Shown: positions 1 to 8,388 of the stretch, in pieces
How positions within the stretch are numbered: position 1 is the first letter of the stretch
How the letters are laid out: every line of letters begins with the position of its first letter
NCBI RefSeq assembly: GCF_014201905.1
Contig: NZ_JACHFM010000002.1
Span: 1,276,840-1,340,839, forward strand
Length of the DNA stretch: 64,000 nucleotides
Direction of reading: 5' to 3'
Source of the DNA: Amaricoccus macauensis
Lineage (GTDB): Bacteria > Pseudomonadota > Alphaproteobacteria > Rhodobacterales > Rhodobacteraceae
The notes under the pieces: model-generated
The model's database searches: none
What the model was told of the DNA's origin: nothing
Seen by the model: only the letters and a program-made list of their open reading frames with translations
Made by a program: the position numbers and the translations under genes

Positions 1-1
1 G

Positions 2-295
2 CTCGGGCACGATTTCGCCCTGGGACAATCCTTGCCGGTCGAAATCGTCATCCAGCCGTCAAGCGGCGTCTGGCTTCCCGCCGAGGCGGTGCTCGGCCCC
101 GACGTCGTCTATGTGACAACGGACGGCGGGTATGAGCGCCGGGAAATCGAGGTCGCCGACCGCACGTCGGGCTGGCTTCGCGCGGCGGAAGGCATCGAGC
201 CCGGCGAGGAAGTCGTCCTCCGGGGAAAGACCCTGCTGGAAGGGGCGTATCGGCGCGGAAGCGCGGTGGCCGCGGGCGATCATCATCATCACTGA
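2..295 (+). CDS. RND efflux periplasmic adaptor (membrane fusion protein), C-terminal end
   Basis: This is the last 97 codons of a gene whose start lies outside the window. The residues read as the final beta-barrel and membrane-proximal parts of a CusB/CzcB-type adaptor, including a PAEAVLG segment and a GEEVVLRGK segment. Adaptors of this family join the inner-membrane RND pump to the outer-membrane channel. The gene ends 42 bases before the RND pump, the usual arrangement. The protein finishes in GDHHHH, encoded by a run of CAT/CAC codons; a histidine tail like this could bind metal, but that is inference. Family assignment rests mainly on the partner gene. Confidence 0.8.
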   Translation, partial: LGHDFALGQSLPVEIVIQPSSGVWLPAEAVLGPDVVYVTTDGGYERREIEVADRTSGWLRAAEGIEPGEEVVLRGKTLLEGAYRRGSAVAAGDHHHH

Positions 296-337
296 CGGGC
301 TGGTGGCCGCCACCGAAGACCTCGGAGGACGAGACAA

Positions 338-3300
338 GTGTTCGACTGGATCATCCGCGCATCCCTGCGCCATCGCTGGACGGTCATCGCGATCTACATC
401 GCTCTGGCGCTCGCGGCGGTCGCACTTGTGCCGCGCATGCCGCTCGACGTCTTTCCCGAGTTCGCCCCGCCGCAGATCCAGATCCAGACCGAGGCGCCCG
501 GCTTTCCCTCCGAAGACGTGGAGACCCTGATCACGCGTCCCCTCGAGTCCGCGCTGCAGGGAATGCCGCACGTCGCCCGCATGCGGTCGTTCTCCACGGT
601 CGGCCTGTCGCGGATCATCGTGGTCTTCGAGCCATCGATCGACGTCTATGACGCGCGGATGCTCGCGCAGGAGCGCCTGCAACGGGCCGCGCCGCTCCTG
701 CCGGCCGGTGCGATGCCGGCGCAGATGATGCCGATGACGTCGGCGGTGAGCTGGCTGCAGAAGTTCGCGCTGATCGACTGGTCGCCCGAGCCCGATCCGC
801 TGGCGTTGCGCAGCCTGGTGGACTGGGACTTCCGCAACGCCCTGCTTGCACAGCCCGGGGTTGCCGAGGTGGTCGCCACCGGCGGAGGGGTGAAACAGTA
901 TCAGGTGCTCGTCGATCCGATCCGGATGCGGACGGCGGACGTCTCCATGGACGACGTGATCACCGCCGCGCGCGAAGCGAACCTGATCCTGCCGGGCGCG
1001 TTCATGCAGCCGTCCCGCGATCAGGAGTATTTCCTGCGGGTGGACGGGCGCGCGCGCAGCGTGACCGATATTGCGCAGACGCTGATCGTGCTGCGCAACG
1101 GCGTGCCGCTGACGCTGGGCGATGTCGCCGAGGTCACCGAAGGCCCGGAGATCAGGCGCGGCGACGGCCAGACGATCGACGGCAACGCCGTTGTCGGTAC
1201 CGTGTCGAAGCTCTGGGGCGCGGACACGCTCGACACCTCGAACGCGGTTCAGGAGACGCTCGCACGCCTCGCGCAGAGCCTGCCCGACCACATCCAGATG
1301 ATCCCTGATGTCTTCCGTCAGGCGACGTCGATCGAACGATCGGTCTCGAACCTCCAGCGCGCGCTGATTGAATCGATCGCCGTCGTGGCACTGGTGCTGC
1401 TGCTGCTTCTCGGTCACTGGCGACCGACGCTCATCAGCCTCATCGCAATTCCCACGTCGCTCACCGTGGGAGCGCTGATCCTGTGGGGGCTCGGGGTCGG
1501 CATCAATGCCCTGACCCTCGGCGGGTTGATCTTTGCGATCGGCGAGGTTGTCGACGACGCGGTCATCGACGTCGAGAACATCCTGCGACGCCAACGCGAA
1601 GCGCGGGCCACCGGTCACAAGATCAACGTGCTCGAGACGGTCTTTGAGGGTTCATCGGAGATCCGCAACTCGGTCGTCTTCGCCACGGCGATCGTGGTGC
1701 TGGCCTTCGTCCCGATCTTCTTCTTGTCGGAGATCGAGGGGCGGCTCTTCGCGCCGATGGCAATTGCCTATATCGCGGCGGTCGCGGGCTCGCTGCTGGT
1801 CGCGCTCTCCCTCGTGCCGGTGCTCTGCTACTTCACCCTGCGCCGCGACGCCCGGGAGGAGCGCCTGAGCCGCACCGCCCTCTGGCTTCGCACGCGCTAC
1901 CTCGATCTGCTTGCCCGGATCGTCGGCATGGGCCGGACCGCCCTTCTTGCCAGCATTGCCGGAACCCTGCTGGCGGTCCTGCTGCTTTCGACCGCGCACC
2001 GGGCGTTTCTTCCGCAGCAAGGCGAAGGCAACGTCGTCGTCGCGACGACGACCATGCCCGGAACATCGCTCGAAGAGACCATGCGTATCGGCAGGGAAGT
2101 GATCCGCATGGTGTCGGCGGTGCCGGGCGTGAAGAGCGTGGTCCAACGCGCGGGACGCTCGCGGCTCGACGAAGACGCGCAGCCGGTCAACTTCTCCGAG
2201 TTCGACGTGACGCTCGATCCGTCCCTGCATGATGCAAGCGCGGTTCTCGATGCCATTCGAACCGAGCTGACCGCCCTGCCCGGGGTCGCGTCGAACGTGT
2301 CGCAGTTCATCACGCACCGGATGCAGGAGATCCTGTCAGGCATCAGCGCTCAGGTCGTCGTGCGGATCTTCGGCTCGGATCTGAACGAGCTGGAGCGGCT
2401 GCAGGGAGCGGTGCTGCGGTCAGTGTCCGGCATCCATGGCATCACCGACCTGCAGGCCGAGCCGCTGGTGGCGATCCCCGGCCATGACATCCGGGTCGAT
2501 CGCTCTGCCGCGGCGCTCTACGGGTTCACGCCGACGGAGATCGTCCGACAGGTCGGCGCCGCGCTGAACGGCCTGCCGGTATCGCGGATCGTCGAGGGCG
2601 ATCGCAGCTTTGACCTGATCGTCCGGGCGTCCGAGGCCGCACGGGCGGATCTCGACGCGATCTCGCAGTTGCCGCTTCGCAGCGCCACGGGCGCGACCGT
2701 GCCCTTGAGCGCCGTCGCGAGCCTCGCGCCTGCGCAGGACCGTTACCAGATCGCGCACGACGCAGGGCAGCGCCGCGCGGTGGTGCAGTGGAATGTGCCC
2801 GGCGGCGATCTCGTCGGTGTGGTCGCGGCGGCGCGCGGCGCCATGGCGGCGGTGGAGCTGCCGCCCGGGTACCGTCTCGATATCGGCGGCGACTACGTCG
2901 GTCAGCAGCGCGCGACGAAGAACCTCCTCTGGTCCGGGACGCTGAGCCTCCTCGGGATCCTGCTCCTGCTGTCACTCGCCTTCCGCTCGGGATGGATGGC
3001 CGCGCTGGTCGCGCTCAATGTGCCGTTCGCGCTGGTCGGAGGTGCGGTGGCCCTGCGCCTCGCCGGGGCGGGCCTCGACATCGCCTCCACGGTCGGGCTG
3101 ATCGCGCTTGCCGGTGTCGCGGCGCGCAATGGCATCCTGCTGCTCACCCGATACGAAACCCTCGAAGCCGCGGGCGGGCGGGATACCGTCGGGATCGCCC
3201 TTCAGGGGGCGACCGATCGACTGCTGCCGATCCTGATGACAGGACTCACGACGGCGCTTGCCGTGGTGCCGCTGCTCCTCGGCGATCCGGTCGGAAAGGA

Positions 3301-3463
3301 GTATCAGCGCGCCGTCGCACTGGTGCTGTTCGGGGGAATGGTGAGCTCGCTCCTGCTCAATCTGCTGCTGGTTCCGCCGCTCTATGTGCTGCTGAGGCAG
3401 CGTGTGGCCGGGCTGGCGCCGGACAATTCTTCGCAGACGGTGAGATCGACGGTCGGACCATGA
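338..3463 (+). CDS. Heavy-metal-type RND efflux pump, inner-membrane subunit (CzcA/CusA family)
   Basis: A 1041-residue RND transporter, the expected length for the family. It has one N-terminal helix (about residues 13-32), a periplasmic porter domain, six helices, then a second repeat of the same layout. The start is GTG with GGAGGA placed 8 bases before it. Helix 4 carries GEVVDDAVIDVENI, which matches the proton-relay region of CzcA-like pumps (D-x6-E seen as VDD...VEN), but the first of the three acidic residues known in CzcA is an alanine here. It should pump a cation or other toxic compound from the periplasm with its upstream adaptor. The substrate cannot be told from sequence. Confidence 0.9.
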   Translation: MFDWIIRASLRHRWTVIAIYIALALAAVALVPRMPLDVFPEFAPPQIQIQTEAPGFPSEDVETLITRPLESALQGMPHVARMRSFSTVGLSRIIVVFEPSIDVYDARMLAQERLQRAAPLLPAGAMPAQMMPMTSAVSWLQKFALIDWSPEPDPLALRSLVDWDFRNALLAQPGVAEVVATGGGVKQYQVLVDPIRMRTADVSMDDVITAAREANLILPGAFMQPSRDQEYFLRVDGRARSVTDIAQTLIVLRNGVPLTLGDVAEVTEGPEIRRGDGQTIDGNAVVGTVSKLWGADTLDTSNAVQETLARLAQSLPDHIQMIPDVFRQATSIERSVSNLQRALIESIAVVALVLLLLLGHWRPTLISLIAIPTSLTVGALILWGLGVGINALTLGGLIFAIGEVVDDAVIDVENILRRQREARATGHKINVLETVFEGSSEIRNSVVFATAIVVLAFVPIFFLSEIEGRLFAPMAIAYIAAVAGSLLVALSLVPVLCYFTLRRDAREERLSRTALWLRTRYLDLLARIVGMGRTALLASIAGTLLAVLLLSTAHRAFLPQQGEGNVVVATTTMPGTSLEETMRIGREVIRMVSAVPGVKSVVQRAGRSRLDEDAQPVNFSEFDVTLDPSLHDASAVLDAIRTELTALPGVASNVSQFITHRMQEILSGISAQVVVRIFGSDLNELERLQGAVLRSVSGIHGITDLQAEPLVAIPGHDIRVDRSAAALYGFTPTEIVRQVGAALNGLPVSRIVEGDRSFDLIVRASEAARADLDAISQLPLRSATGATVPLSAVASLAPAQDRYQIAHDAGQRRAVVQWNVPGGDLVGVVAAARGAMAAVELPPGYRLDIGGDYVGQQRATKNLLWSGTLSLLGILLLLSLAFRSGWMAALVALNVPFALVGGAVALRLAGAGLDIASTVGLIALAGVAARNGILLLTRYETLEAAGGRDTVGIALQGATDRLLPILMTGLTTALAVVPLLLGDPVGKEYQRAVALVLFGGMVSSLLLNLLLVPPLYVLLRQRVAGLAPDNSSQTVRSTVGP

Positions 3464-3603
3464 CCTCCGCCGATGCCGCGCGACGGAAGGCCCGCGCGAC
3501 GAATGCTGCCTCCCGCCTCCTCAGGCGTGCGGCGCCATGGCGGCGGCGCCGATGCTTCGTGACGGAAATTGCGCCAGAAGCCCGGGCCTGACTGCGTGAA
3601 TGA

Positions 3604-4662
3604 TCACTCGGCGGGTGCCAGGCCTTCGATCAGCTGGCGGAGGCCAATCGCCGCTCCGAGGCAGATCGACGCCAACGTGACGGGTGCGCTGAATGCCAGG
3701 AGGGACATGGCGGAGATGCCCTGACCGATGCTGCATCCAGCCGCAACGACCGCGCCACACCCCATCATCGCCGCGCCCATGATCTGACGCCTCAGTTCTC
3801 GCGGGTCCTCGCAGGCCTCCCAGCGGAAGCGCCCCCTGCGAATGCTGCCGAGGAAGGCCCCGACAAGAACACCGGTGACCGAGCCTACACCGAAGCTCAG
3901 ACTGCTCCCCGACGACGTCATCACGTAGAGCATCGTCTGGCCGAGCGGGGACGAGAAGGTGTGGGAGTCGACGGTGACCGCACCGAAGCTCTCGTAGGCG
4001 AGCCACTGCGTCCCGATCCAGCCCGACGCGATGGCCAAGCCGACCGAAATGCCGGCAACCGCGGACCCGGTCCCCATCCGCTGCTTCCGCCAGGGCCAGA
4101 GCGCGATCAGCACGAACGCGACGCCTGCCCCGACTCCCCAGACGACCGGCGAGAGCCCCGTCGCCCGGGCCGCGGCATGGGCGAGGCCGGGCGGCACGGC
4201 AGGCATCGGGTCGCGGGCGAAGAGAAGCAGCCGCAATTCGGCAAAAGGCCCCGAAAGCGTCGCGTAGGCCGCGAGACCCATGACAAGGACGATGACAAAG
4301 GAGCGCATATCCCCACCGCCGAGTCGCGCGAGCGCCCCGTAACCGCAGCCGCCCGCAATCGCCATGCCATACCCGAAGAGGAGACCACCGAACACGGAGC
4401 CCGAGAGGCTCCAGCCCTGACCGAGGTAGAAGGTGTCCTCCGCGCGAAGGAGCCCCGCGGAGATCGCGCCGAATGTCACGATGATCGCCGCGCCAATTGC
4501 GAGCAACCACATGCGGATGCGGACAGTGCTGCCGGAGTAGAGCAGGTCTTCGATCGCTCCGAGCGTACAGAAGCGTCCGAGCCGCGCGGCAAGACCAAGC
4601 ACGATGCCGCCGAGCAGGCCGATCAACGCTGCCAGCGATGGGGCACCAACAACATCGACCAT
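3604..4662 (-). CDS. soxT: SoxT-like YeeE/YedE family sulfur-compound transporter
   Basis: A 352-residue polytopic membrane protein of the YeeE/YedE family, with many Gly-rich helices and the family's Cys-containing motifs (RFCTLGA near residue 31 and AGGCGYGA near residue 103; AAGCSIGQ near the C terminus). YeeE relatives import thiosulfate or other sulfur anions, and members next to soxR are called SoxT. I chose the ATG at 4662 because GGGAGGGG lies just upstream; a longer reading frame would run into soxR. It is 49 bases downstream of soxR on the same strand, so both are probably co-transcribed and coupled to sulfur supply or signalling for the sox genes. Confidence 0.85.
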   Translation of the reverse strand: MVDVVGAPSLAALIGLLGGIVLGLAARLGRFCTLGAIEDLLYSGSTVRIRMWLLAIGAAIIVTFGAISAGLLRAEDTFYLGQGWSLSGSVFGGLLFGYGMAIAGGCGYGALARLGGGDMRSFVIVLVMGLAAYATLSGPFAELRLLLFARDPMPAVPPGLAHAAARATGLSPVVWGVGAGVAFVLIALWPWRKQRMGTGSAVAGISVGLAIASGWIGTQWLAYESFGAVTVDSHTFSSPLGQTMLYVMTSSGSSLSFGVGSVTGVLVGAFLGSIRRGRFRWEACEDPRELRRQIMGAAMMGCGAVVAAGCSIGQGISAMSLLAFSAPVTLASICLGAAIGLRQLIEGLAPAE

Positions 4663-4711
4663 CGACCCCTCCCACGCGAGTTCCCCGCGCTGCTCCGTCG
4701 TCCCTGCGGGG

Positions 4712-5047
4712 TCAATCAGGGCGGCAGAATAGCTCGTAGACCACTTCGATGATCTGCCGCGGCCGGTCATCCGTCAAGCTGTAGTAGATCGTCTTGCCAT
4801 CCCGGCGGGTCTTGACGAGACCCTCGAGCCGCAGGCGCGCGAGCTGCTGGCTGACCGCTGCCTGCCGGGCCGAGAGCAGCCGCTCGAGCTCGTTGACGGA
4901 TTTCTCCCCGCTGGCGAGGTGGCAAAGTATCACCAGCCGCCCTTCGTGGCTGAGTGCCTTCAGAAAATCTGACGCCTTCTGCGCATTCTGGACGATTTTG
5001 TCGAGTTCCGCGTCAGTCAGCTTCTCGTCAAAAAGTGGCAGCGCCAT
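4712..5047 (-). CDS. soxR: SoxR, ArsR-family repressor of sox genes
   Basis: A 111-residue ArsR-type winged-helix protein. The recognition region reads LLSARQAAVSQQLARLRLEG, followed by the wing TRRDGKTIYYSL. Cysteines sit in VILCHLASG and in the C-terminal ELFCRPD; sulfur-responsive SoxR proteins use a pair of cysteines at similar places to sense sulfane sulfur (family knowledge), so this pair is a likely sensor. The start at 5047 gives a normal N terminus; the reading frame is open further upstream but without family-like sequence. It is expected to hold the divergent sox promoters off until reduced sulfur compounds appear. Confidence 0.88.
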   Translation of the reverse strand: MALPLFDEKLTDAELDKIVQNAQKASDFLKALSHEGRLVILCHLASGEKSVNELERLLSARQAAVSQQLARLRLEGLVKTRRDGKTIYYSLTDDRPRQIIEVVYELFCRPD

Positions 5048-5154
5048 CGTTATAAACCCCAGTGAGGGGACCCCCCTAATCGCCGCAATAGCTATCCATC
5101 CAGATATACAAAGAACTGCATGCATTCAAGTCGGGCACTTCCAATTGTCACATA

Positions 5155-5529
5155 TCAGTCTATTGGCAATTGGTGTTGCGGGCCGACGCGATCAAAGATC
5201 ACCGTGATCATCATCCAGAACAACTGGTCGCCGGCATAGCCCTCGATCCGCCCAAGTTCGACCGGACCGTCCATCAGTACAAACGTCGGAGTAATTCGCG
5301 GCGGAGAGTCGAATTCCAGATCGCCGGGTAGCGGAGCGTTCAGGTCGACGCGCCGCAGGGGGGCGGCCTGTCCTTCCCTGGTCTTCGGCCAGATCTCGGC
5401 AATCTCGGTGTTCCACCGGGCACACCACACGCACCCCTCCTGCTCGACCATGACCATGGAGAGCTGTGCCCAGGCGGCGCCTGGCATCAGGAGCACCCCG
5501 CAGATCGCGAGGATGCGAATGAATCTCAT
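5155..5529 (-). CDS. soxS: SoxS, periplasmic thioredoxin-like protein
   Basis: A 124-residue protein with a signal peptide ending near AAWAQ (residue 22) and a thioredoxin active site GCVWCARW, followed by the cis-proline segment RITPTFVL. In sox operons SoxS is a periplasmic thiol-disulfide protein that keeps SoxY active by reduction. The ATG at 5529 follows GGAGG closely. It is transcribed away from soxV across an 86-base shared control region, and toward soxR with a 107-base gap. Confidence 0.88.
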   Translation of the reverse strand: MRFIRILAICGVLLMPGAAWAQLSMVMVEQEGCVWCARWNTEIAEIWPKTREGQAAPLRRVDLNAPLPGDLEFDSPPRITPTFVLMDGPVELGRIEGYAGDQLFWMMITVIFDRVGPQHQLPID

Positions 5530-5615
5530 GGGCTGCCTCCGATCGACAGCTGGCTTGACTACATAATATATGAATATAAGTATGAATCTCGCCAGAATGA
5601 AAGAGGGTAGCCGGG
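5530..5615. promoter_or_regulatory. Divergent soxS / soxV control region with repeated TATGAAT boxes
   Basis: This 86-base space separates two divergent sox units and is strikingly AT-rich in its middle (5560-5587) against very GC-rich flanks. It holds two identical TATGAAT boxes, 5569-5575 and 5581-5587, spaced 12 bases start to start, plus an ATAATATAT tract. ATTC/GAAT half-sites also occur before soxX and soxB. ArsR-type repressors bind AT-rich repeats, so this is a good candidate SoxR operator; the link is inference. Confidence 0.5.
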
Positions 5616-6356
5616 ATGTTCGATGTCAGCGCCGCAGGGGCGCTCTTTGCCGGCCTGCTCTCGTTCGTTTCCCCGTGCATTCTCCCGATGGTGCCGTTCT
5701 ATCTGTCGTACCTGGCCGGCTCCGGCCTGCACGAGACGGCAAGCGGAACCCCCGTCGCGGCCAGTGTCAGGACGCGGGCAGTCCTGGGCTCCCTGTTCTT
5801 CGCCGCCGGAATCGTGACGGTGTTTGTCCTGCTCGGCGCGTCCGCGTCGATGCTCGGGCAGGCCGTGCGCCAGTGGTTCGGACTTCTGCGGTGGGTCGCG
5901 GCGGCGATCATCATCGTGATGGGACTCCACTTCCTCGGCGTTGTGCGGATTCCCCTCCTCTATCGCCAGCTGCGGTCGGAGCCCGGCGACGTCCGCAAGC
6001 TTTCGCTCGGTGGCGCCTACGTGGTCGGCCTCGCATTCGCTTTCGGCTGGACGCCCTGCGTGGGACCGGTCCTCGCCGCGATCCTCTTCACGGCCGCCGG
6101 CACCGAGACGGCAGCACGCGGCGCGTTCCTGCTGCTGGTCTATGGCATCGGCATGACGCTCCCGTTCATCATCGCCGCGATGTTCGTCGGGCCGTTCCTC
6201 AGGTTCATGGCGCGGTTTCGACGCCACCTGGGCGCTGTCGAAAAGGTCATGGGCCTGTTCCTTGTCCTGTTCGGCGTCCTGATCGCGACGAACTCGCTCA
6301 ATCGCATTGGTCAGTGGATGATCGACCATTTCCCGATCTTCATGCGGATCGGCTGA
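5616..6356 (+). CDS. soxV: SoxV, CcdA-type membrane electron carrier
   Basis: A 246-residue CcdA/DsbD-like membrane protein with about six helices. It carries the two redox cysteines of the family, in VSPCILP (near residue 25) and TPCVGP (near residue 149). SoxV passes electrons from cytoplasmic thioredoxin across the membrane to SoxW and SoxS. The ATG follows AGAGGG. It is 14 bases upstream of soxW, so the pair is co-translated. Confidence 0.92.
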   Translation: MFDVSAAGALFAGLLSFVSPCILPMVPFYLSYLAGSGLHETASGTPVAASVRTRAVLGSLFFAAGIVTVFVLLGASASMLGQAVRQWFGLLRWVAAAIIIVMGLHFLGVVRIPLLYRQLRSEPGDVRKLSLGGAYVVGLAFAFGWTPCVGPVLAAILFTAAGTETAARGAFLLLVYGIGMTLPFIIAAMFVGPFLRFMARFRRHLGAVEKVMGLFLVLFGVLIATNSLNRIGQWMIDHFPIFMRIG

Positions 6357-6370
6357 TACCGGAGGCTGAA

Positions 6371-6958
6371 ATGAGGCACGTCCTGACCGCTCTTTCCCTT
6401 TGCCTGGCCGTGACTGCGGCGGAGGCACAGGAGGTGCCTCACGCGGCCGTGCTGGGCGACGACGGCCTGCACAAGGCGGCCTGGATGCGCGAGACGTTCA
6501 AGGATCTCCGCGACGATCTTGCCGAGGCCAACGCGGAAGGCCTGCGCCTGATGGTGATGATCGAGCAGCGCGGCTGCATCTACTGCACCCGCATGCACGA
6601 GGAAGTGTATCCCGTGCCCGCCATCGACGCCTATCTGAAAGAACACTATTTCGCCATTCAGCTCAATATGTTCGGGGATGTTCCCGTCACCGACTTCGAC
6701 GGCACCACCCTCCCGGAGAAGGACATGGTCAAGCGCTGGGGCGTGCTCTTCACCCCCACGACGATGTTCTTTCCGGAGGAGGTTCCCGAGGCTGTCACCG
6801 CTCCTGACGCCGCCATCGCCACGATGCCCGGATCCTTCGGGAAGCAGACCTTTCTCAATCTCCTCACCTGGGTGAACGAGAAGGGGTATCTCACTGATGA
6901 ACCTTTCCAGAAGTACCACGCCCGGATGCTCGAGATCGAGGGGCAGGAGCAGGAGTGA
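6371..6958 (+). CDS. soxW: SoxW, periplasmic thioredoxin
   Basis: A 195-residue secreted thioredoxin-like protein. The signal peptide ends near AAEAQ (residue 20) and the active site is GCIYCTRM, with the cis-proline loop VLFTPTTMFF further on. SoxW receives electrons from SoxV and reduces periplasmic partners of the Sox system. GGAGG lies 5 bases before the ATG; an upstream extension of the frame is only a shadow of soxV. Confidence 0.92.
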   Translation: MRHVLTALSLCLAVTAAEAQEVPHAAVLGDDGLHKAAWMRETFKDLRDDLAEANAEGLRLMVMIEQRGCIYCTRMHEEVYPVPAIDAYLKEHYFAIQLNMFGDVPVTDFDGTTLPEKDMVKRWGVLFTPTTMFFPEEVPEAVTAPDAAIATMPGSFGKQTFLNLLTWVNEKGYLTDEPFQKYHARMLEIEGQEQE

Positions 6959-6978
6959 CGTCGCCCCGCGGGTAAATC

Positions 6979-6998
6979 GCATTCAATAACTAAAATAT
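6979..6998. promoter_or_regulatory. Possible SoxR-type half-site before soxX
   Basis: GCATTC, 8 bases, then AAATAT: a degenerate copy of the perfect GCATTC-N8-GAATGC element found before soxB. It lies in an AT-rich stretch (6970-7020) between soxW and soxX that is unlike the surrounding coding DNA. Proposed as an operator by resemblance only. Confidence 0.35.
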
Positions 6999-7071
6999 GT
7001 TGTTGTGTTGTGATTAGCTTCGAGGCTAACATGTGCGCAAGCGTGGCCACAGCGCGAGCAAGGGAGTTCAG

Positions 7072-7557
7072 ATGAAACCAAGCCTGGCAGTGATCGCCGT
7101 GACACTCCTTGCCGCGACGGGTGTTCGCGCCGAGGGTGACGCAGTTTCCCCCGAGGCAGTCGTCTTCGGCGAGCGCGGAAACGTCGAAGAGTCGCTTACG
7201 GGTCAGCCCGGTAACCCGGAGGCGGGTGCCGAGGTGATGACAACGAAGGCATCGGGAAACTGCATCGCCTGTCACCAGGTCACCGCCCTCGAGTCCGCCC
7301 AGTTTCTCGGGACTGTCGGCCCCTCGCTCGACGGGGTGGCCGACCGGTGGTCCGAGGCCGAACTTCGCGGCATCGTGGCCAACGCCAAGATGGCATTTCC
7401 GGATTCGATGATGCCGGCCTTCTACAAGACGACGGGCTTCATCCGGCCCGGAAACGCCTTCACGGGCAAAGCGCCGGATGGACCCCTGCCCCCGCTCCTC
7501 ACGGGCCAGCAGATCGAGGATGTCGTCGCCTACCTCATGACCCTCCGCGCGCAATAA
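7072..7557 (+). CDS. soxX: SoxX, monohaem cytochrome c subunit of SoxAX
   Basis: A 161-residue periplasmic cytochrome. The signal peptide ends near VRAEG (residue 19), the haem site is CIACH (near residue 65) and the methionine ligand is probably in the KMAFPDSMMPAF region. SoxX accepts electrons from SoxA when thiosulfate is joined to the SoxY cysteine. The start at 7072 has AAGGGAG upstream; an earlier ATG in frame at 7033 lacks a good site and would spoil the signal peptide. It leads the structural group soxXYZABCD. Confidence 0.92.
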   Translation: MKPSLAVIAVTLLAATGVRAEGDAVSPEAVVFGERGNVEESLTGQPGNPEAGAEVMTTKASGNCIACHQVTALESAQFLGTVGPSLDGVADRWSEAELRGIVANAKMAFPDSMMPAFYKTTGFIRPGNAFTGKAPDGPLPPLLTGQQIEDVVAYLMTLRAQ

Positions 7558-7594
7558 CCCGCGCGCAATGACGGACGACGCACGGAGAAACCCG

Positions 7595-8014
7595 ATGGAT
7601 TACACCCGCAGACAGACCCTCCTGATGGCGCTCGGCGCCACGGCCGCTGCCTTGGTGCTGCCGCAGGCGGCTCGCGCGGCGATCGACGAGGCGGTTGCCG
7701 CCTTCACCGGTGGCGCCGAGATCGGCAGCGAAGGCATCACCCTGACCGCCCCCGAAATCGCCGAGAACGGCAACACCGTCCCGATCGAGGTCGACGCGCC
7801 CGGTGCGGTGTCGATCATCGTGCTGGCCGGCGGCAACCCGAGCCCGGGCGTCGTCACGTTCAATTTCGGCCCTCTGGCCGCGGAACAGCGGGCCTCGACC
7901 CGCATCCGTCTCGCCACCACGCAGGACGTCCACGCCATCGCGAAACTGGCCGACGGCCGGTTCGTGCAGACCAGCAGTGAAGTGAAGGTCACGATCGGCG
8001 GCTGCGGCGGCTGA
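7595..8014 (+). CDS. soxY: SoxY, sulfur-carrier subunit
   Basis: A 139-residue protein with a twin-arginine signal (YTRRQTLLMAL), cleaved near ARAAI, so it is exported folded. It ends in GGCGG, the flexible arm whose cysteine carries the sulfur intermediate through the Sox cycle. The start at 7595 is preceded by GGAGA; the open frame begins earlier at 7568 but that N terminus adds nothing. It lies 19 bases before soxZ, its partner. Confidence 0.95.
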   Translation: MDYTRRQTLLMALGATAAALVLPQAARAAIDEAVAAFTGGAEIGSEGITLTAPEIAENGNTVPIEVDAPGAVSIIVLAGGNPSPGVVTFNFGPLAAEQRASTRIRLATTQDVHAIAKLADGRFVQTSSEVKVTIGGCGG

Positions 8015-8033
8015 CGGAACAGGAGATAATACG

Positions 8034-8363
8034 ATGGCTGAAAACGTCACACCCCGCGTGCGCGTCCCCAAAACGGCCAAGGCCGGTGAGGCCGTCACGA
8101 TCAAGAGCCTGATCAGTCACACGATGGAAAGCGGTCAGCGGCGCGACAAGGACGGCAACCTCGTCCCGCGTTCGATCATCAACCGCTTCACGGCTGATTT
8201 CAACGGCACCAACGTGATCGACGTCACGATCGAGCCGGCGGTTTCGACGAACCCCTACTTCGAGTTCCAGGCCACGGTGCCCGAGAGCGGCGCATTCGCC
8301 TTCACCTGGTACGACGACGACGGGTCGGTCTACAAAGAGAACGTCGAGATCACAGTGGCTTGA
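8034..8363 (+). CDS. soxZ: SoxZ, partner of SoxY
   Basis: A 109-residue protein with no signal peptide, as usual for SoxZ, which leaves the cell by riding with SoxY through the Tat pore. Sequence features of the family include KAGEAVTIKSLISHTMESG near the N terminus and the Ig-like strands that follow. A strong site, ACAGGAG, lies upstream. It forms the SoxYZ heterodimer. Confidence 0.95.
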   Translation: MAENVTPRVRVPKTAKAGEAVTIKSLISHTMESGQRRDKDGNLVPRSIINRFTADFNGTNVIDVTIEPAVSTNPYFEFQATVPESGAFAFTWYDDDGSVYKENVEITVA

Positions 8364-8388
8364 TCATCAACGCCAGGGAGGAAGAATA

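Noticed and set aside
277..295. The CAT/CAC run at the adaptor gene end as an engineered His tag
   Set aside because: It has four histidines, no vector linker and a normal genomic context, so it is natural.
3460..3591. A 43-codon frame overlapping the RND pump stop codon by 4 bases
   Set aside because: The product is a short Arg/Ala-rich string with no helix or motif. The overlap alone is not enough evidence.
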